Origin: Bacillota bacterium
GTDB taxonomy: Bacteria; Bacillota; Negativicutes; Sporomusales; Sporomusaceae
DNA: 40,218 nt
Direction of reading: 5' to 3'
NCBI GenBank assembly: GCA_023388195.1
Contig: JAEWGR010000038.1
Location: 1-40,218, forward strand
In this document: positions 1-10,000 of the stretch, in pieces
Position numbering within the stretch: position 1 is the first letter of the stretch
Layout: the number at the start of each line of letters is the position of its first letter
The notes under the pieces: model-generated
What the model was told of the DNA's origin: nothing
Database searches by the model: none
What the model saw: the letters and a program-made list of their open reading frames with translations, nothing else
Position numbers and translations under genes: made by a program

Positions 1-531
1 GATTTGATGAGCTGTTTGCAGACTGCGCCGCCCCGGTTCAATCACGATGAGCAAGGCATCCACATATTCAGCCGTTCCCCGTCCCAAATGCTCGACGCCG
101 GCTTCCATGTCCAGAATCACGACTTCCTCCCTGGTCACCAGCAAATTTTGTATCAGGCGTTTTACCAGCGTATGCTCCGAACACACACAACCCCCGCCCC
201 CTTTTGGCACCGTACCCATTGTCAGCAGCTTGACCCCCTCGTATTCCACACTAAAAGCTTCAGGTATGTCAGCCACATGGGGGTTTAAGATAAACAAAGA
301 GCCCTCTTCACCGGTAGAGCCGGTACGTTCCCGGGCTAATTCCTTCATCTTCGCCAGGGGTGTGATATGGTGGTAGGCGGCGGTGGGAACGCCAAGGGCA
401 GCCGCCAAATTAGCATCCGGATCGGCGTCCACAGCCAATACGGGATACCCGTCCTTAGCAAACAAGCGGGCCAGCGTGCCAGCCAATGTGGTTTTACCGA
501 CGCCCCCTTTACCAGTTACCGCTATTTTCAA
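1..531 (-). CDS. cooC: CooC-type nickel-insertion ATPase for CO dehydrogenase (3' end beyond the window)
   Basis: The minus strand is open from 531 to the left edge (177 codons, no stop). The protein opens MKIAVTGKGGVGKTTLAG, a deviant Walker A P-loop (GKGGVGKT) of the MinD/CooC/NifH type, followed by AVDADPDANLAAALG, the Walker A' Asp region. A central GGGGCVCSEH supplies the CxC that binds metal in CooC dimers, and VVILDMEAGVEHLGRG is the switch II/Walker B region. CooC is a dimeric ATPase that helps insert nickel into the CooS active-site cluster. The start is TTG at 531, chosen because AGGAGGG (544-538) lies six bases upstream and the P-loop then sits at the N-terminus as in the family. 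It is the last visible gene of the coo operon, 76 bp after cooS. The C-terminal third is missing only because the window ends. Confidence 0.93.
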   Translation of the reverse strand, partial: MKIAVTGKGGVGKTTLAGTLARLFAKDGYPVLAVDADPDANLAAALGVPTAAYHHITPLAKMKELARERTGSTGEEGSLFILNPHVADIPEAFSVEYEGVKLLTMGTVPKGGGGCVCSEHTLVKRLIQNLLVTREEVVILDMEAGVEHLGRGTAEYVDALLIVIEPGRRSLQTAHQI

Positions 532-555
532 AATAAGCCCTCCTAAGACAGGGCG

Positions 556-582
556 GCGCCCCTGGTCAGAAAACCAGGGACC
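556..582 (-). other. Stem-loop in the cooS-cooC gap
   Basis: CCCTGGT (560-566) and ACCAGGG (573-579) form a 7-bp GC-rich stem with a six-base loop between the cooS stop and the cooC ribosome binding site. No T-run follows on the minus strand, so it does not look like a terminator. It may be an mRNA stability or processing element that sets the cooS/cooC expression ratio; that role is inference. Confidence 0.4.
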
Positions 583-607
583 GGCCTGTATATTGGGTAC
601 TACTGTA

Positions 608-2515
608 TCAAATCCCCAGCGCCTGTCTCCGTTCCCGAATAGCTGCATACAGCTTGCCGGCCGCAGCCTGGGGATCGGTTTCGACCATAAAATAACCGCC
701 AGTCAGTTCTTTCGTCTGTTCTGTTAAGACATCCACCACCACCGGGGACCCCATCACCTGCGGAATAACGCCCAGGTGGGTGGGGAAACCCAAAGAAACA
801 GCCCAGGTGCCGATGGCTAACGCCTTTTCCGACATACATTCAGGGGCCGAGGCAACCACCGGCAGTTGATTCAGATCAACCCCCAGCTTCTCGGCAATTG
901 CCGTGGCTAAGGTCACGGCCCGGGTATTATCCACACATGAGCCCATATGCAGCACCGGCGGCAATGGACCGGACAGTCCGGCCGCTGAACCAAGCGCCCG
1001 CAATACGGCCTTTAATGATTCGCCGGCAAATTCTTCTGTCGCTTCCATTGTCATCAAGCCGGCCTTGGCCAAAGCCCCGGCGCCACAACCGGTCGCTAAC
1101 AGTAAGACATTATTTTTTGCCAGTTCCCGGGCAATGGTGACATAGGCCAGATCCTGCGTGACTTTAGGTGTGTTGCAACCGGCAAACAGGGCAACCCCCT
1201 GGATATTGCCTTGGACTATATTATCGACTAAGGGTTGTAACGGATCGGCCGCATTCAGGCAGCCTAATGCCCGCACTACCGCCTCGGCACTAAAGCCGCC
1301 GATCACCGTACTGGTATGCTGAGGAATATTTACCTTTTCCGGGTCCCGCCGTTTATAAGCGGCAATGGCCAGGCGGATGATTGCCTTCGCGGTTTCCCTG
1401 GCTGTCTTGACATCAAATTCAATATGCGTGGCTCCCGGTATTTTACAATTGCTCATGGTGGTAATCAGCTCGGTATGAAAACATTCTTTCAGTTTTCCTA
1501 ACGAAGGCATAATACACTGCACATCAACCACAATCGCATCCAGAGCCCCTGTCAGCATCGGCAGTTCCTGGGAGAGATAGTTGGTGGCCAGGGGAATGCC
1601 CCGGCGCATCAGCACTTCATTGCCGGTACAGCAAACCCCTACAATATTGATGCCGGCCGCCGCCCCGGTTTTCACCGCCTCGCCATTTAATTCAAGCGCC
1701 ATGTCACAGATAAATTCGCTCAGCAACGGGTTATGGCCATTGACGGCTATGTTGACGGCATCCGGTTTAAGAACCCCGAGGTTAGCCTTAGTTACCACCG
1801 GTTCCGGGGTGCCAAATAAAGCATCTGACAGTTCAGTGGCTAAACACATACCGGTATAATCGGCCAGTGAGCCCCGGAGTCCGGCTAACAAGAGATTTAC
1901 CGGATCAGCATCTGTGCCTACATGGGTACGGGACATGATATCCGTTACAGCAGCGTCAATATTGTGCGGGGCGATGCCCAGGCCGGATAATTTTTGCAGG
2001 CGGACTGCCGGTACGGTTTTTGCCAGCCAGGTGCACGGGACCGATTCATCCTGGCGGGAAAAATCGTCCAGGGTAAGCAAGGCAATTTCTTTAAGGAGCT
2101 GGTTAATATCCTTACCGCTGACAGAAATATTCAGTCTGGCGGCAATACGGTTCAGTTTCTCTTCATCTTTAATCTTGTAGTCCGGCGCATGGCCTTCACT
2201 CATCTCTAAAAAGGTCTTGGCAATGTGCCGGCCGTGGTCGGAATGAGAAGCTGCCCCGCTGGCAATCCCGCGTATTAGGTTCCGGGCCACAATGGTATGG
2301 ACGTCCGCCCCGCATACACCCCTGTCAGGAGCTTCGCCGAAGGGATTTACCCGGCAGGGTCCTTTCCAGCACAAACGGCAGCAAACCCCCAGCAACCCGA
2401 AACCGCATTGGGGCAATTGCTTGTCATACCGGTCCCACGCCGTTTCAAAACCTGTTTTCTTAGCCAGTGGCATTAGCTCTTCCACACAGGCATCACACGA
2501 TCTTTTTTCACTCAT
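608..2515 (-). CDS. cooS: Anaerobic Ni-containing carbon monoxide dehydrogenase, catalytic subunit CooS
   Basis: A 635-aa homodimeric enzyme for CO + H2O = CO2 + 2H+ + 2e-. All metal ligands known from the Carboxydothermus CODH II structure are recognisable. Cys37 and Cys45 match cluster D, and Cys46/49/54/68 cluster B, offset by two residues from CODH II numbering. The C-cluster ligands appear in order as GHNP (His), VGVCCTGN (Cys), VDVQCIMP (Cys), FAGCN (Cys), ATGCGAG (Cys) and MGSCVDN (Cys). The acid/base Lys is in ECMSEKA. The proton-channel histidines are in HSDHGRH (91-97). It lies between cooF and cooC, with no acetyl-CoA synthase gene in the window, so this copy serves hydrogenogenic CO oxidation rather than acetogenesis. 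ATG start with a GGAGGAG-like site upstream. Confidence 0.97.
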   Translation of the reverse strand: MSEKRSCDACVEELMPLAKKTGFETAWDRYDKQLPQCGFGLLGVCCRLCWKGPCRVNPFGEAPDRGVCGADVHTIVARNLIRGIASGAASHSDHGRHIAKTFLEMSEGHAPDYKIKDEEKLNRIAARLNISVSGKDINQLLKEIALLTLDDFSRQDESVPCTWLAKTVPAVRLQKLSGLGIAPHNIDAAVTDIMSRTHVGTDADPVNLLLAGLRGSLADYTGMCLATELSDALFGTPEPVVTKANLGVLKPDAVNIAVNGHNPLLSEFICDMALELNGEAVKTGAAAGINIVGVCCTGNEVLMRRGIPLATNYLSQELPMLTGALDAIVVDVQCIMPSLGKLKECFHTELITTMSNCKIPGATHIEFDVKTARETAKAIIRLAIAAYKRRDPEKVNIPQHTSTVIGGFSAEAVVRALGCLNAADPLQPLVDNIVQGNIQGVALFAGCNTPKVTQDLAYVTIARELAKNNVLLLATGCGAGALAKAGLMTMEATEEFAGESLKAVLRALGSAAGLSGPLPPVLHMGSCVDNTRAVTLATAIAEKLGVDLNQLPVVASAPECMSEKALAIGTWAVSLGFPTHLGVIPQVMGSPVVVDVLTEQTKELTGGYFMVETDPQAAAGKLYAAIRERRQALGI

Positions 2516-2543
2516 TGTCTACTCCTCCTCTACCTGCTTGTAG

Positions 2544-3095
2544 TTATTGTCCCTGGCCGGTAATAATTTCCCGGCCTCTGGTGGTCATAAGGTTTTTACG
2601 GCGTTCCTCCATGTCTACCAAAAACATCGCTTTGGTCGGACAGGCCTGAATGCAGGCACAGGCTGCCGCCTCGATTTTGCCGGTACGGCTGACACACAGA
2701 TCACATTTCAGCGGCTTCGCTTTTTTAACAATCCGTTTACCCATCTGCTGTATCTGCACCCCCATACGGATTGCACCAAAGGGGCACACCATGGAACACA
2801 GCTTGCAGCCAATACAAGCCGGCTCATTCAATCTGACCATGCCGCCCTCCTGGTACAGGGCACTCACCGGACAGACTGCGATGCACGGGGCGTTTTCACA
2901 CTGCCGGCATTGCAGGGGTGTGACATGATTGCCAACCTGTACCACCGCGGTCCGGGACTGAATTGTCCTTTTTTCCTGCACCGCCGTATATAGATCTGTA
3001 TCGTCATGACTCATTCCACAGGCTAACTCACAGCTCTTACACCCCACGCACTTGCCGGCATCGACATATACAAAACGATTTTCTCCTGTTGCCAT
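2544..3095 (-). CDS. cooF: CooF-type polyferredoxin linking CODH to the hydrogenase
   Basis: A 183-aa iron-sulfur protein with four cysteine groups: CVGCKSCELAC near residue 16, CRQCENAPCIAVCP near 63, CIGCKLCSMVCP near 95, and a fourth made from CDLC plus CACIQACP near 132-150. This is the HycB/CooF pattern with four predicted [4Fe-4S] clusters. CooF accepts electrons from CooS and delivers them to the membrane-bound CooLXUHKM hydrogenase. It sits directly between hypA and cooS, 28 bp before cooS, in the order known for CODH I operons. No signal peptide or membrane segment is visible, so it is cytoplasmic. Confidence 0.94.
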   Translation of the reverse strand: MATGENRFVYVDAGKCVGCKSCELACGMSHDDTDLYTAVQEKRTIQSRTAVVQVGNHVTPLQCRQCENAPCIAVCPVSALYQEGGMVRLNEPACIGCKLCSMVCPFGAIRMGVQIQQMGKRIVKKAKPLKCDLCVSRTGKIEAAACACIQACPTKAMFLVDMEERRKNLMTTRGREIITGQGQ

Positions 3096-3117
3096 TTTCC
3101 GATAACCCCCTTTAGCG

Positions 3118-3459
3118 TTATTCTACTTGTATATCTTTAATATAAAATTCCCGGCCCGCAATCACGGTTATAGCCCGTGACTGGCAGTGCGGACATTGAA
3201 ATTTATAGTTAATTATCAGAGATTCGCAGGCACATTCCTCGCATTTGCCCTTAACCGGCACCTCTTCAATCGCAATTTTGGCCCCGGCCAGCGCTGTCCC
3301 CTGAGTACAGGTCTCAAAGGCCAGCGTCAATGTCAGATGATCCACATTGGTCATAGCACCGATAGTCAGATTCACTTGCAGGACTTTACGCACGTTGCAT
3401 TCCGCCACTTTGGCGTTCACCGCCTGGATGACGGCACTTACGAGGGTAATTTCATGCAA
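3118..3459 (-). CDS. hypA: Hydrogenase nickel-incorporation protein HypA
   Basis: A 113-aa nickel metallochaperone. The N-terminus MHEITLVSAVIQAV carries the Met-His-Glu Ni-binding motif that requires an exact start, so the ATG at 3459 is secure. The C-terminal half has the structural Zn site with two Cys pairs, CEECAC near residue 74 and CPHC near 94. HypA delivers Ni to the large hydrogenase subunit, normally with HypB; no hypB is in this window. Its place between cooH and cooF matches the CO-dependent hydrogenase operon of Carboxydothermus, which carries a dedicated hypA copy. Confidence 0.95.
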   Translation of the reverse strand: MHEITLVSAVIQAVNAKVAECNVRKVLQVNLTIGAMTNVDHLTLTLAFETCTQGTALAGAKIAIEEVPVKGKCEECACESLIINYKFQCPHCQSRAITVIAGREFYIKDIQVE

Positions 3460-3486
3460 AGATAACAGCTCCTTCCTGAAGGCAAT

Positions 3487-4569
3487 TTAGCGTTCTGTGC
3501 AGGAGATACAAGGATCGATACTGCCTAAGATTACCGAGATATCGGCCAGTTTGTTATTGGGCATCATGACTCGCAGCGCTTCCCAGTTGTGATAGGTGGG
3601 AACCCGCCATTTCAGACGTTCGGGAATGTCGGTGCCGTTGGTTTTGAGGTAATACAGAAGTTCACCCCGGGGGGCCTCGGATTTGGCGATAGCCTGTCCT
3701 GCCGGAATTTCCGGCATGTAGCTTAACGCAATAGGTCCTGCCGGCAAGCGGGCCAGACACTGCTCAATAATCCCGATGGCTTCGATAACCTCCTTCAGCC
3801 TTACCAGCGCCCGGGCATGAGCATCACCCCCCTGTTCTACCGCTACCTGCAAGGCAATTTCATCATAGCAGGCATAGGGATTATCAATCCGCACATCTGC
3901 CGTAAGCCCGGAAGCCCTGGCCACAGGACCGACCACGCCATATTCAATGGCTTTGTCTTTGGGCAAAATACCGACGCCTTCGGTACGTTTGCGGATCAGA
4001 CTGTTGGTCTGATAGATGGCAAGCAGCTTCGCAACCGGTTTTTTAATCTCATTTAGTTTTCTGGCAATATACGCGACCTGCTCTGCCGGTACGTCATAAC
4101 GTACACCGCCAATGCAATTAGCCGACAGATTCATGCGATTGCCATACACAGCTTCCTTGATATCCTGGACAGTTTCCCGTATCTCCATGGCTTGCATAAA
4201 CAAGGTGTCAAAGCCGATAATATGGGCAATCAGCCCGGTATTGAACAGATGGGAGGCAATACGTTTGATCTCGTCGGCAATTACCCGTAAATAACGGGCC
4301 CGGGCCGGTACGGTTATACCGGCGATTTTCTCCAGTGCCATGCAGTAGGTGAACGGGTGATTATTCGAGCAGAGCGAGCATACCCGCTCTGTCAGCGTAA
4401 GATTTTGATAAATATTACGCTGCATCGCCAAAAATTCCATCCCCCGGTGGACATGGCCGGCATGAATATCTAACCCCACCACCGTCTCACCTTCTAACTC
4501 CAATTGAAAATAAACCGGTTCTTCCAGCACAACATGGATCGGCCCCATAGGCAGCTGATAACTACTCAT
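3487..4569 (-). CDS. cooH: CO-induced [NiFe] hydrogenase large subunit (CooH/EchE, NuoD-like)
   Basis: A 360-aa catalytic subunit carrying the NiFe centre. The N-terminal ligand motif RVCSLCSNNH gives Cys64 and Cys67 with His71. The C-terminal motif DPCISCTER gives Cys354 and Cys357. The chain ends three residues after the last ligand, so there is no C-terminal peptide for a maturation protease to remove, as recalled for CooH/EchE-type group 4 enzymes. It resembles the 49-kDa (NuoD) subunit of complex I and catalyses proton reduction to H2. It overlaps cooU by 8 bp and is followed by hypA, which suggests translational coupling within the operon. Confidence 0.95.
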   Translation of the reverse strand: MSSYQLPMGPIHVVLEEPVYFQLELEGETVVGLDIHAGHVHRGMEFLAMQRNIYQNLTLTERVCSLCSNNHPFTYCMALEKIAGITVPARARYLRVIADEIKRIASHLFNTGLIAHIIGFDTLFMQAMEIRETVQDIKEAVYGNRMNLSANCIGGVRYDVPAEQVAYIARKLNEIKKPVAKLLAIYQTNSLIRKRTEGVGILPKDKAIEYGVVGPVARASGLTADVRIDNPYACYDEIALQVAVEQGGDAHARALVRLKEVIEAIGIIEQCLARLPAGPIALSYMPEIPAGQAIAKSEAPRGELLYYLKTNGTDIPERLKWRVPTYHNWEALRVMMPNNKLADISVILGSIDPCISCTER

Positions 4570-5104
4570 CGCTTTTTACCTCCCGCGTCCTGGCCTGCAT
4601 GACTTTTTCCCACAGCGTGGTGGTCATGGCGGCATCGATTGCTGTTGACAGCGGCACCATCGAGTGCTTCGCCAGGCTGAAGCCTTCTTCCAGAAACAAT
4701 GGCTGCGGGTTGGGGTGGTGGTGTACTTGGATATTATAGAGTTCCTGCATCTCACGTTCCTGCCAGTCCGCACTCTTCATAATGGGCGTAATGGATTCAA
4801 TCCGCCTGGCCTGATCAGGCAAAGTAACAATACAGGTACAGTTTAGAATGCCGACTGCAAAATGATAGGCAATCTCCAGTACGTCCAGACCATCTGCCTG
4901 GCTTTCCGCTGCCGTTATCGCCATAACCCGCCCTTGCAGCGCAGCGATGGCCCGGGCAACCTGCTTTATGCCGTTAGGCTCGGCCAACCACAGCCAGGCA
5001 CTGGTCTGATCCTGTGCCTGCAAGGCAAACCGGTATTTCTCACTGCCGGAAAACTGGTGGCTTAATTCTTGATTTATAATAGCTAACTGCTCTTGTCCAG
5101 GCAT
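4562..5104 (-). CDS. cooU: CO-induced hydrogenase NuoC-like subunit (CooU/EchD)
   Basis: A 180-aa soluble subunit of the 30-kDa (NuoC) family. The family-typical C-terminal stretch is recognisable: DWQEREMQELYNIQ, then HHHPNPQPLFLEEGF (compare the E.R.E..DL.G..F..HP...R..L motif). It has no metal-binding cysteine array and is structural, docking against CooH. The N-terminal half is divergent, as usual for this subunit. It overlaps cooH by 8 bp and cooX by about 20 bp, consistent with tight coupling. Confidence 0.87.
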   Translation of the reverse strand: MPGQEQLAIINQELSHQFSGSEKYRFALQAQDQTSAWLWLAEPNGIKQVARAIAALQGRVMAITAAESQADGLDVLEIAYHFAVGILNCTCIVTLPDQARRIESITPIMKSADWQEREMQELYNIQVHHHPNPQPLFLEEGFSLAKHSMVPLSTAIDAAMTTTLWEKVMQARTREVKSDE

Positions 5105-5616
5105 GGCTTACCCTCCCTTTTCATAGTACTTGCCTGACGGCATGGCTCACAAAGCTGACGCAGATATGCTGTATTTTCCGTATCCTGATAAGCGGCTGCC
5201 AGCAATTCCCTGGCTACAGGCACCATAGGTGTCCCGCAGCCGGAGCAGGGCACGTAGTGGATAAAACCCCGCTCAGCATAATCATATTTTTCCGCTTGCA
5301 GATGGGCCGTATGGTAATCTTCGGTCAGGCGGATTGCTTTGGTGGGGCAGTAATATGCACACAGTCCGCAAAAGGCGCAGGTGTTATGCCAGACTACAAA
5401 GTCTATCCCGCTCCCGTCAGCAGCTTCTTTAAGCTGTATCGCCTTGCCCGCGCATACATATTCACAAATACGGCAGGCCACACAGGCTGTACTGTCATAT
5501 TTGATTTTACCCCTCAGCCCTTTCGGCTCGAAGGTTTTGGTGAACGGATAGTGATTGGTAACAGGCCCTTTCAACAAATTGCCGATTACTGTTTTCAGGT
5601 ATGCCAGCATCGCCAT
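5083..5616 (-). CDS. cooX: CO-induced hydrogenase ferredoxin-like subunit (CooX/EchF, NuoI-like)
   Basis: About 177 aa with two [4Fe-4S] motifs, CVACRICEYVCAGKA and CAFCGLCAYYCPTKA, typical of NuoI/HycF/EchF electron-relay subunits. It carries electrons from CooF towards CooL/CooH. The C-terminal extension holds two more Cys pairs, CSGCG and CEPC, which could form a zinc ribbon as in some HycF-like proteins. The reading frame is open further upstream into cooL, but the start is placed at ATG 5616 or, with better spacing (eight bases from AGGGAG), at the third-codon ATG at 5610. The longer version would overlap cooL by more than 100 bp. Confidence 0.92.
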   Translation of the reverse strand: MAMLAYLKTVIGNLLKGPVTNHYPFTKTFEPKGLRGKIKYDSTACVACRICEYVCAGKAIQLKEAADGSGIDFVVWHNTCAFCGLCAYYCPTKAIRLTEDYHTAHLQAEKYDYAERGFIHYVPCSGCGTPMVPVARELLAAAYQDTENTAYLRQLCEPCRQASTMKREGKPCLDKSS

Positions 5617-5623
5617 CACTCCC

Positions 5624-6055
5624 TTATATCCTGGTTTTCCATACTTCGATCGCCTTGAGTATGCCGTCAATAATGGCCTGCGGGCGGGGCGGGCAGCCCG
5701 GCACATTAACATCGACCGGCAGATAGGCATCTAAAGGGCTTTCCAGGGCGTAGCTATCGCGGAATACACCGCCGGAAATCGGACAAATGCCCACAGCGAC
5801 AACCACCTTGGGCTCAGGAATCTCATGGTAGACATGGAGCACCTTGTCCCGCATTTTTGCGGTCAGCGGCCCTGTTACTAACACAATATCGGCATGTTTG
5901 GGGCTGCCGCAGTATTTGCAGCCAAACCGTTCGATATCATACCGGGGAATGAGCGCGGTCGTCGCCAACTCCACATCACAGCCATTACAGGAGCCGGAAT
6001 TAATCCGGTACAGCCAAGGTGAACGTATCGCAAGTTTTTTTATTATATTTTGCAT
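5624..6055 (-). CDS. cooL: CO-induced hydrogenase small subunit (CooL/EchC, NuoB-like)
   Basis: A 143-aa subunit expected to hold the proximal [4Fe-4S] cluster next to the NiFe site. Ligand-type cysteines occur in GSCNGCDVEL, in VGICPISGG and in VNVPGCPPRP, the standard NuoB pattern. An extra FGCKYCGSP pair lies in between. It lacks the twin-arginine signal of uptake hydrogenases, so the catalytic dimer faces the cytoplasm, as in group 4 enzymes. It is preceded by cooK and followed closely by cooX. Confidence 0.95.
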   Translation of the reverse strand: MQNIIKKLAIRSPWLYRINSGSCNGCDVELATTALIPRYDIERFGCKYCGSPKHADIVLVTGPLTAKMRDKVLHVYHEIPEPKVVVAVGICPISGGVFRDSYALESPLDAYLPVDVNVPGCPPRPQAIIDGILKAIEVWKTRI

Positions 6056-6087
6056 AGACCTTTCATCCTTTCGTTTTCCAGGAGCGT

Positions 6088-7056
6088 TTATTGAAAGTAA
6101 GCGATAAGCAGACTCACTAAAGCTAAACCGGCCGGTATTGTTAAATAAAACCTCGCTGCCTGTTCAAGCCGCATCCTGCCGGTTAAGGCCCTGACCAAGG
6201 TAACGGCCAGCGAGATAATCAGTATACATTTAATGAGAAACCAGGCCAGCAGCAGCAGCCAGATACCCTCGGCCGGGCCGGGCATAAACAAATTAACGCC
6301 CAGGGCCGCCAGGACAAACATTTTCAGGCCGCCCATCATTTTGAGCAAAATCAAATCCGACCCCGAATATTCTAGTACAGGCCCTTCCACAATCTCGGTT
6401 TCCGCCTCGGGAATATCAAAGGGCACGGTGCCAATAGCGGCAGGCAGGCAGCACAGATAGGCTAAAAAGGCAGGCACCATCGTTAGGTCAAATAACAGGG
6501 ATTGTCCACTTTCCAGCTGAAATGCCAGAATTTTGTTTAAAGAAAAGGTTGCCGGTTCGCCGAAGAAGGCACCGGCTTTCATAGCTACGGTTACCAACAC
6601 CACCAACAGGGGAATTTCGTAAAATAACGTAATTAACATCTCCCGCGAAATCCCCACCGCCGAAAAGGGGGAACTGGAGGCGGAACCGCCGATAATGAGG
6701 GACAAAGCCGGGGTCACCAACAGGTACAGCAATACCAGCAGATCAGCAGCCGGCCCCGTAAGCCCCGGGTACACACCGACAATCGGCAGGAGGACAACCG
6801 CTGTCAGCATGCCGGCAAACCCAATAAGCGGTGCTAACCGGAACACCGTTTGCTGAGCTGTTCGCGGCAGGGTAATTTCTTTGTGCATTAATTTAACTAC
6901 ATCAATAAAAGGCTGATATAACGGCGGCCCCACCCGCCTTTGCAGACGGGCATACAACTTACGATCAACCCCAAGGAGCAGCAAACCAAAAAATATGGCA
7001 AACAGTCCGCCGGGAAAAACCAGGGCATGAAAGCCCACTTGCATAATACTCTCCAT
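6088..7056 (-). CDS. cooK: CO-induced hydrogenase membrane subunit (CooK/EchB, NuoH-like)
   Basis: A 322-aa integral membrane protein with about eight hydrophobic segments. Family motifs of NuoH/HycD/EchB are visible: RRVGPP near the first loop, DVVKLMHKE, and PFDIPEAETEIVEGP with its acidic cluster near residues 210-225. This subunit anchors the hydrogenase arm and forms the first part of the ion-translocating path. Its ATG overlaps the cooM stop codon by one base (TAATG), with GGAGGGG just upstream, so it is translationally coupled to cooM. Confidence 0.95.
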   Translation of the reverse strand: MESIMQVGFHALVFPGGLFAIFFGLLLLGVDRKLYARLQRRVGPPLYQPFIDVVKLMHKEITLPRTAQQTVFRLAPLIGFAGMLTAVVLLPIVGVYPGLTGPAADLLVLLYLLVTPALSLIIGGSASSSPFSAVGISREMLITLFYEIPLLVVLVTVAMKAGAFFGEPATFSLNKILAFQLESGQSLLFDLTMVPAFLAYLCCLPAAIGTVPFDIPEAETEIVEGPVLEYSGSDLILLKMMGGLKMFVLAALGVNLFMPGPAEGIWLLLLAWFLIKCILIISLAVTLVRALTGRMRLEQAARFYLTIPAGLALVSLLIAYFQ

Positions 7057-10000
7057 TACTGCCCCTCCCTGTGTATCATCCCGGAATCCTTGCTGCCGGC
7101 CGCTTGTTGCTCCTGCCGCTTCGTACAGGGCTTGCCGGCAGTGAAAATATCCCGGATTGTTTTGGTCAGCGTACCGTAAAGATTCTCTGAGTTAACATTC
7201 ATCGCGGCCGGCGGAAGACTGGTTACGCCACAGGTATACACCTCTGTGACTCGAACCTTGCGGTTACTGCTCCGGGAAATGCCGATACCAATACCTGCTG
7301 AAAGCAGCAGGATAGCAGCAGTTATCCCGGCTGGCCACGACCCCAGCGGCGTATTCACTGTCGTCAGGGTAAAGGACAGCGCAGGCATCCCGCTTAGTGT
7401 CTGGATTGCGCTAATGACCTGCAGCGGAATTCCAGGCATGAAACCAAAAGCGATACACACACCTGCCAGCAATCCCATCGGCAGCAGCATTGTCCAGGGC
7501 GGGTCTGTCACATGCTCAAACCGCTGCGGCAAAGGCCCGAAGAAGGCGGCATGCATAAATTTTATAAAATAGGCCACCGTCAGCACGCTGGCAATCAGCG
7601 AAATAATCGCCATCACCGGCTGCCCCTGCTCCATCGCCGCCTCGTAGATCAGCCATTTAGAAGCAAAGCCGCTGAATGGCGGCACACCGGCCAGTGACAA
7701 CGCCCCGATCATAAAAAACAGTAACGTTATGGGCATTCTGCGCCCCAAACCGCCAATCTCATTCAGGTTATAGGCATGGGCTTGCAGCATAATTGCCCCC
7801 GCCGCTAAAAACAACAGATTTTTAAAGGCCATATGATTGATGAAATGCAGTAAGCCGCCGGCAATGCCTACGGTTGAACCAAAGCTCAGGCCCAGCAGGA
7901 TATACCCGATCTGGCTGACAGTACTGTAGACCAGCAGCATTTTAATGCCATTTTGCAGTAAAGCCATAACTGCCGCCCCCAGGATCGTCAAACAGCTAAT
8001 CCAGGCAAGGACATAGGCTGCGGCAGGCATGGTGCCGATAGAACCAAGCTTGGCAAGTATCGTCAGCCCGCCCAGCATAAAGAACAGCTTATATAACCAA
8101 AAGGGGGCACTCTTTAGCAGTACCGCCGAAATATAGCCACTTACAGGAGTAGGAGCGGCAGCAGGATGCATCTGAAAATCGATTCGTACCGGCAGCATAG
8201 CCGCTTTCATTAAAAAGCCGATGGTCATGAGCAGCACAGCGGCCCCGCCCAGCTCTGGGGACAGGCTGCCCCAGACCAGGGCGGCTGAAGCCAGGCCGAA
8301 GGCCCCGGTATTGGCTGCCAGTATAAGCAGCCCTAACAGAATACAGTTGGCGCCAATATAATTAAAAATGAAGTATTTAAACCCTTCTCGTAATGCTTCT
8401 GCCGTTTCTTCATGGATAATCACAAAGTATAGTGTCCAGCTGCTCATGATTTCCCAGCACACAAAGAAACTAAGAAGGTCCTTCCCTAAGGCAACGCCGG
8501 TAAGCCCGCCGATCATCATGACAAAAAACATATAATACCGGTTTTGCTGATGACTATGCTCCAGATAACCAAGCGAATACAGCAGATTTAAAGCGCCAAC
8601 CCCCACAATCAACAGGGCAAAACTCCAGTCTGCCAGCTCATAGCTTGCGGCTTGTCCGGCCAATATGCCCAGGGCCGCCAGGGTCACAGCCACGGCACAC
8701 CACCCGGACCGCCGGTTGGAGTTATGGCCAACAAGATATGTCAATAGCCCGCCTGTTAATAAAACAATAACCGGCAGCGGCCATGGTATCGCTAACTGAG
8801 GAAGCACACTGACCGCGATATGAGCCTGGACCGCAATTGAGTCGGCGGCCGCTTTAACCAGATTCAATGCGCTCTGAGGAAAGATACCGTTAAAAACAGT
8901 CAGTCCTGCCAGTATCCCTGTCGGCAGAAGCATCAGGAAGGGCACTTCTTTGACCGGAGGGCCTTGGTATTTTTCAAAAAACAGGGTCCGCAGGATTTTA
9001 ATATAGTAAAAGGCGCCAAGGATGCTGCCCAGGAGAATTAAAGCCGCATAATACCAATGCCCAGCCGCCACATTGGCGTATAACAGCAAAAATTTACTGT
9101 TAAAGCCGCCAAAGGGCGGTAAGCCCATAAGGGACAACACACCAACCGCTAAGCAGGCGGAGGTAACAGGCATGACCCTGCCGGCCCCTTTTAAATCGGC
9201 AATCTGCTGGCTTTTGATTCTATAAATCAAACTGCCTACAGCCAAAAACAATAAGCCTTTCATAATCGCGTGATTTAACACATGGTACATACTGGCATTG
9301 AGGCTTAAATATGTGCCAACGCCAAGGGTAATAATGATTTCCCCTAACTGGGCCATGGTGGAAAAAGCCAGCATTCTCTTAATATCGGTCTGGTATAAGG
9401 CCATAATTTCGCCATAGAACAGTGTCAGAATCCCCAGCAGGGAAATAATCAGGCCCATTTCTCCTGTTTGCATGACAAGTGTGCCACCAAATACCACATA
9501 GAGTATCCGGATCAGTCCATACAGCCCCATTTTGGTGAGAATACCCGATAACAGGGCTGACACAGGCGACGGGGCTACAGGATGGGCTGCCGGCAGCCAG
9601 CTATGAAAGGGCACCATACCGGCTTTAACGCCGGCGCCCACAAGAAAGGCAATCAATATCAGAACTAAGCCGTGGGGAGAAAAGACGGCCAGATTGCCGG
9701 TTATTGCCCCCATATCAAATGTACCGGTACTATGATAGAGCGCCAGCAGCCCCAGCTGCATCAGGTAAGCACCCGATACGCACATCATGAAATATTTAAA
9801 ACCGGCTTGCAGGGCTTGGGGTGTCTGATCATGGATAACTAAAAGATACGAAGACCAGGTCATCAGTTCCCAGAATATATAAAAATTGCTAAAATGCCGG
9901 CTGGAGGTTACCCCGATTAAGCTGGCCACCATAAACAGCAGAATAAAAAGGTAGCGGTTACTGAACCTCTTATTGTGGACATAGGTCACTGAATACAGGG

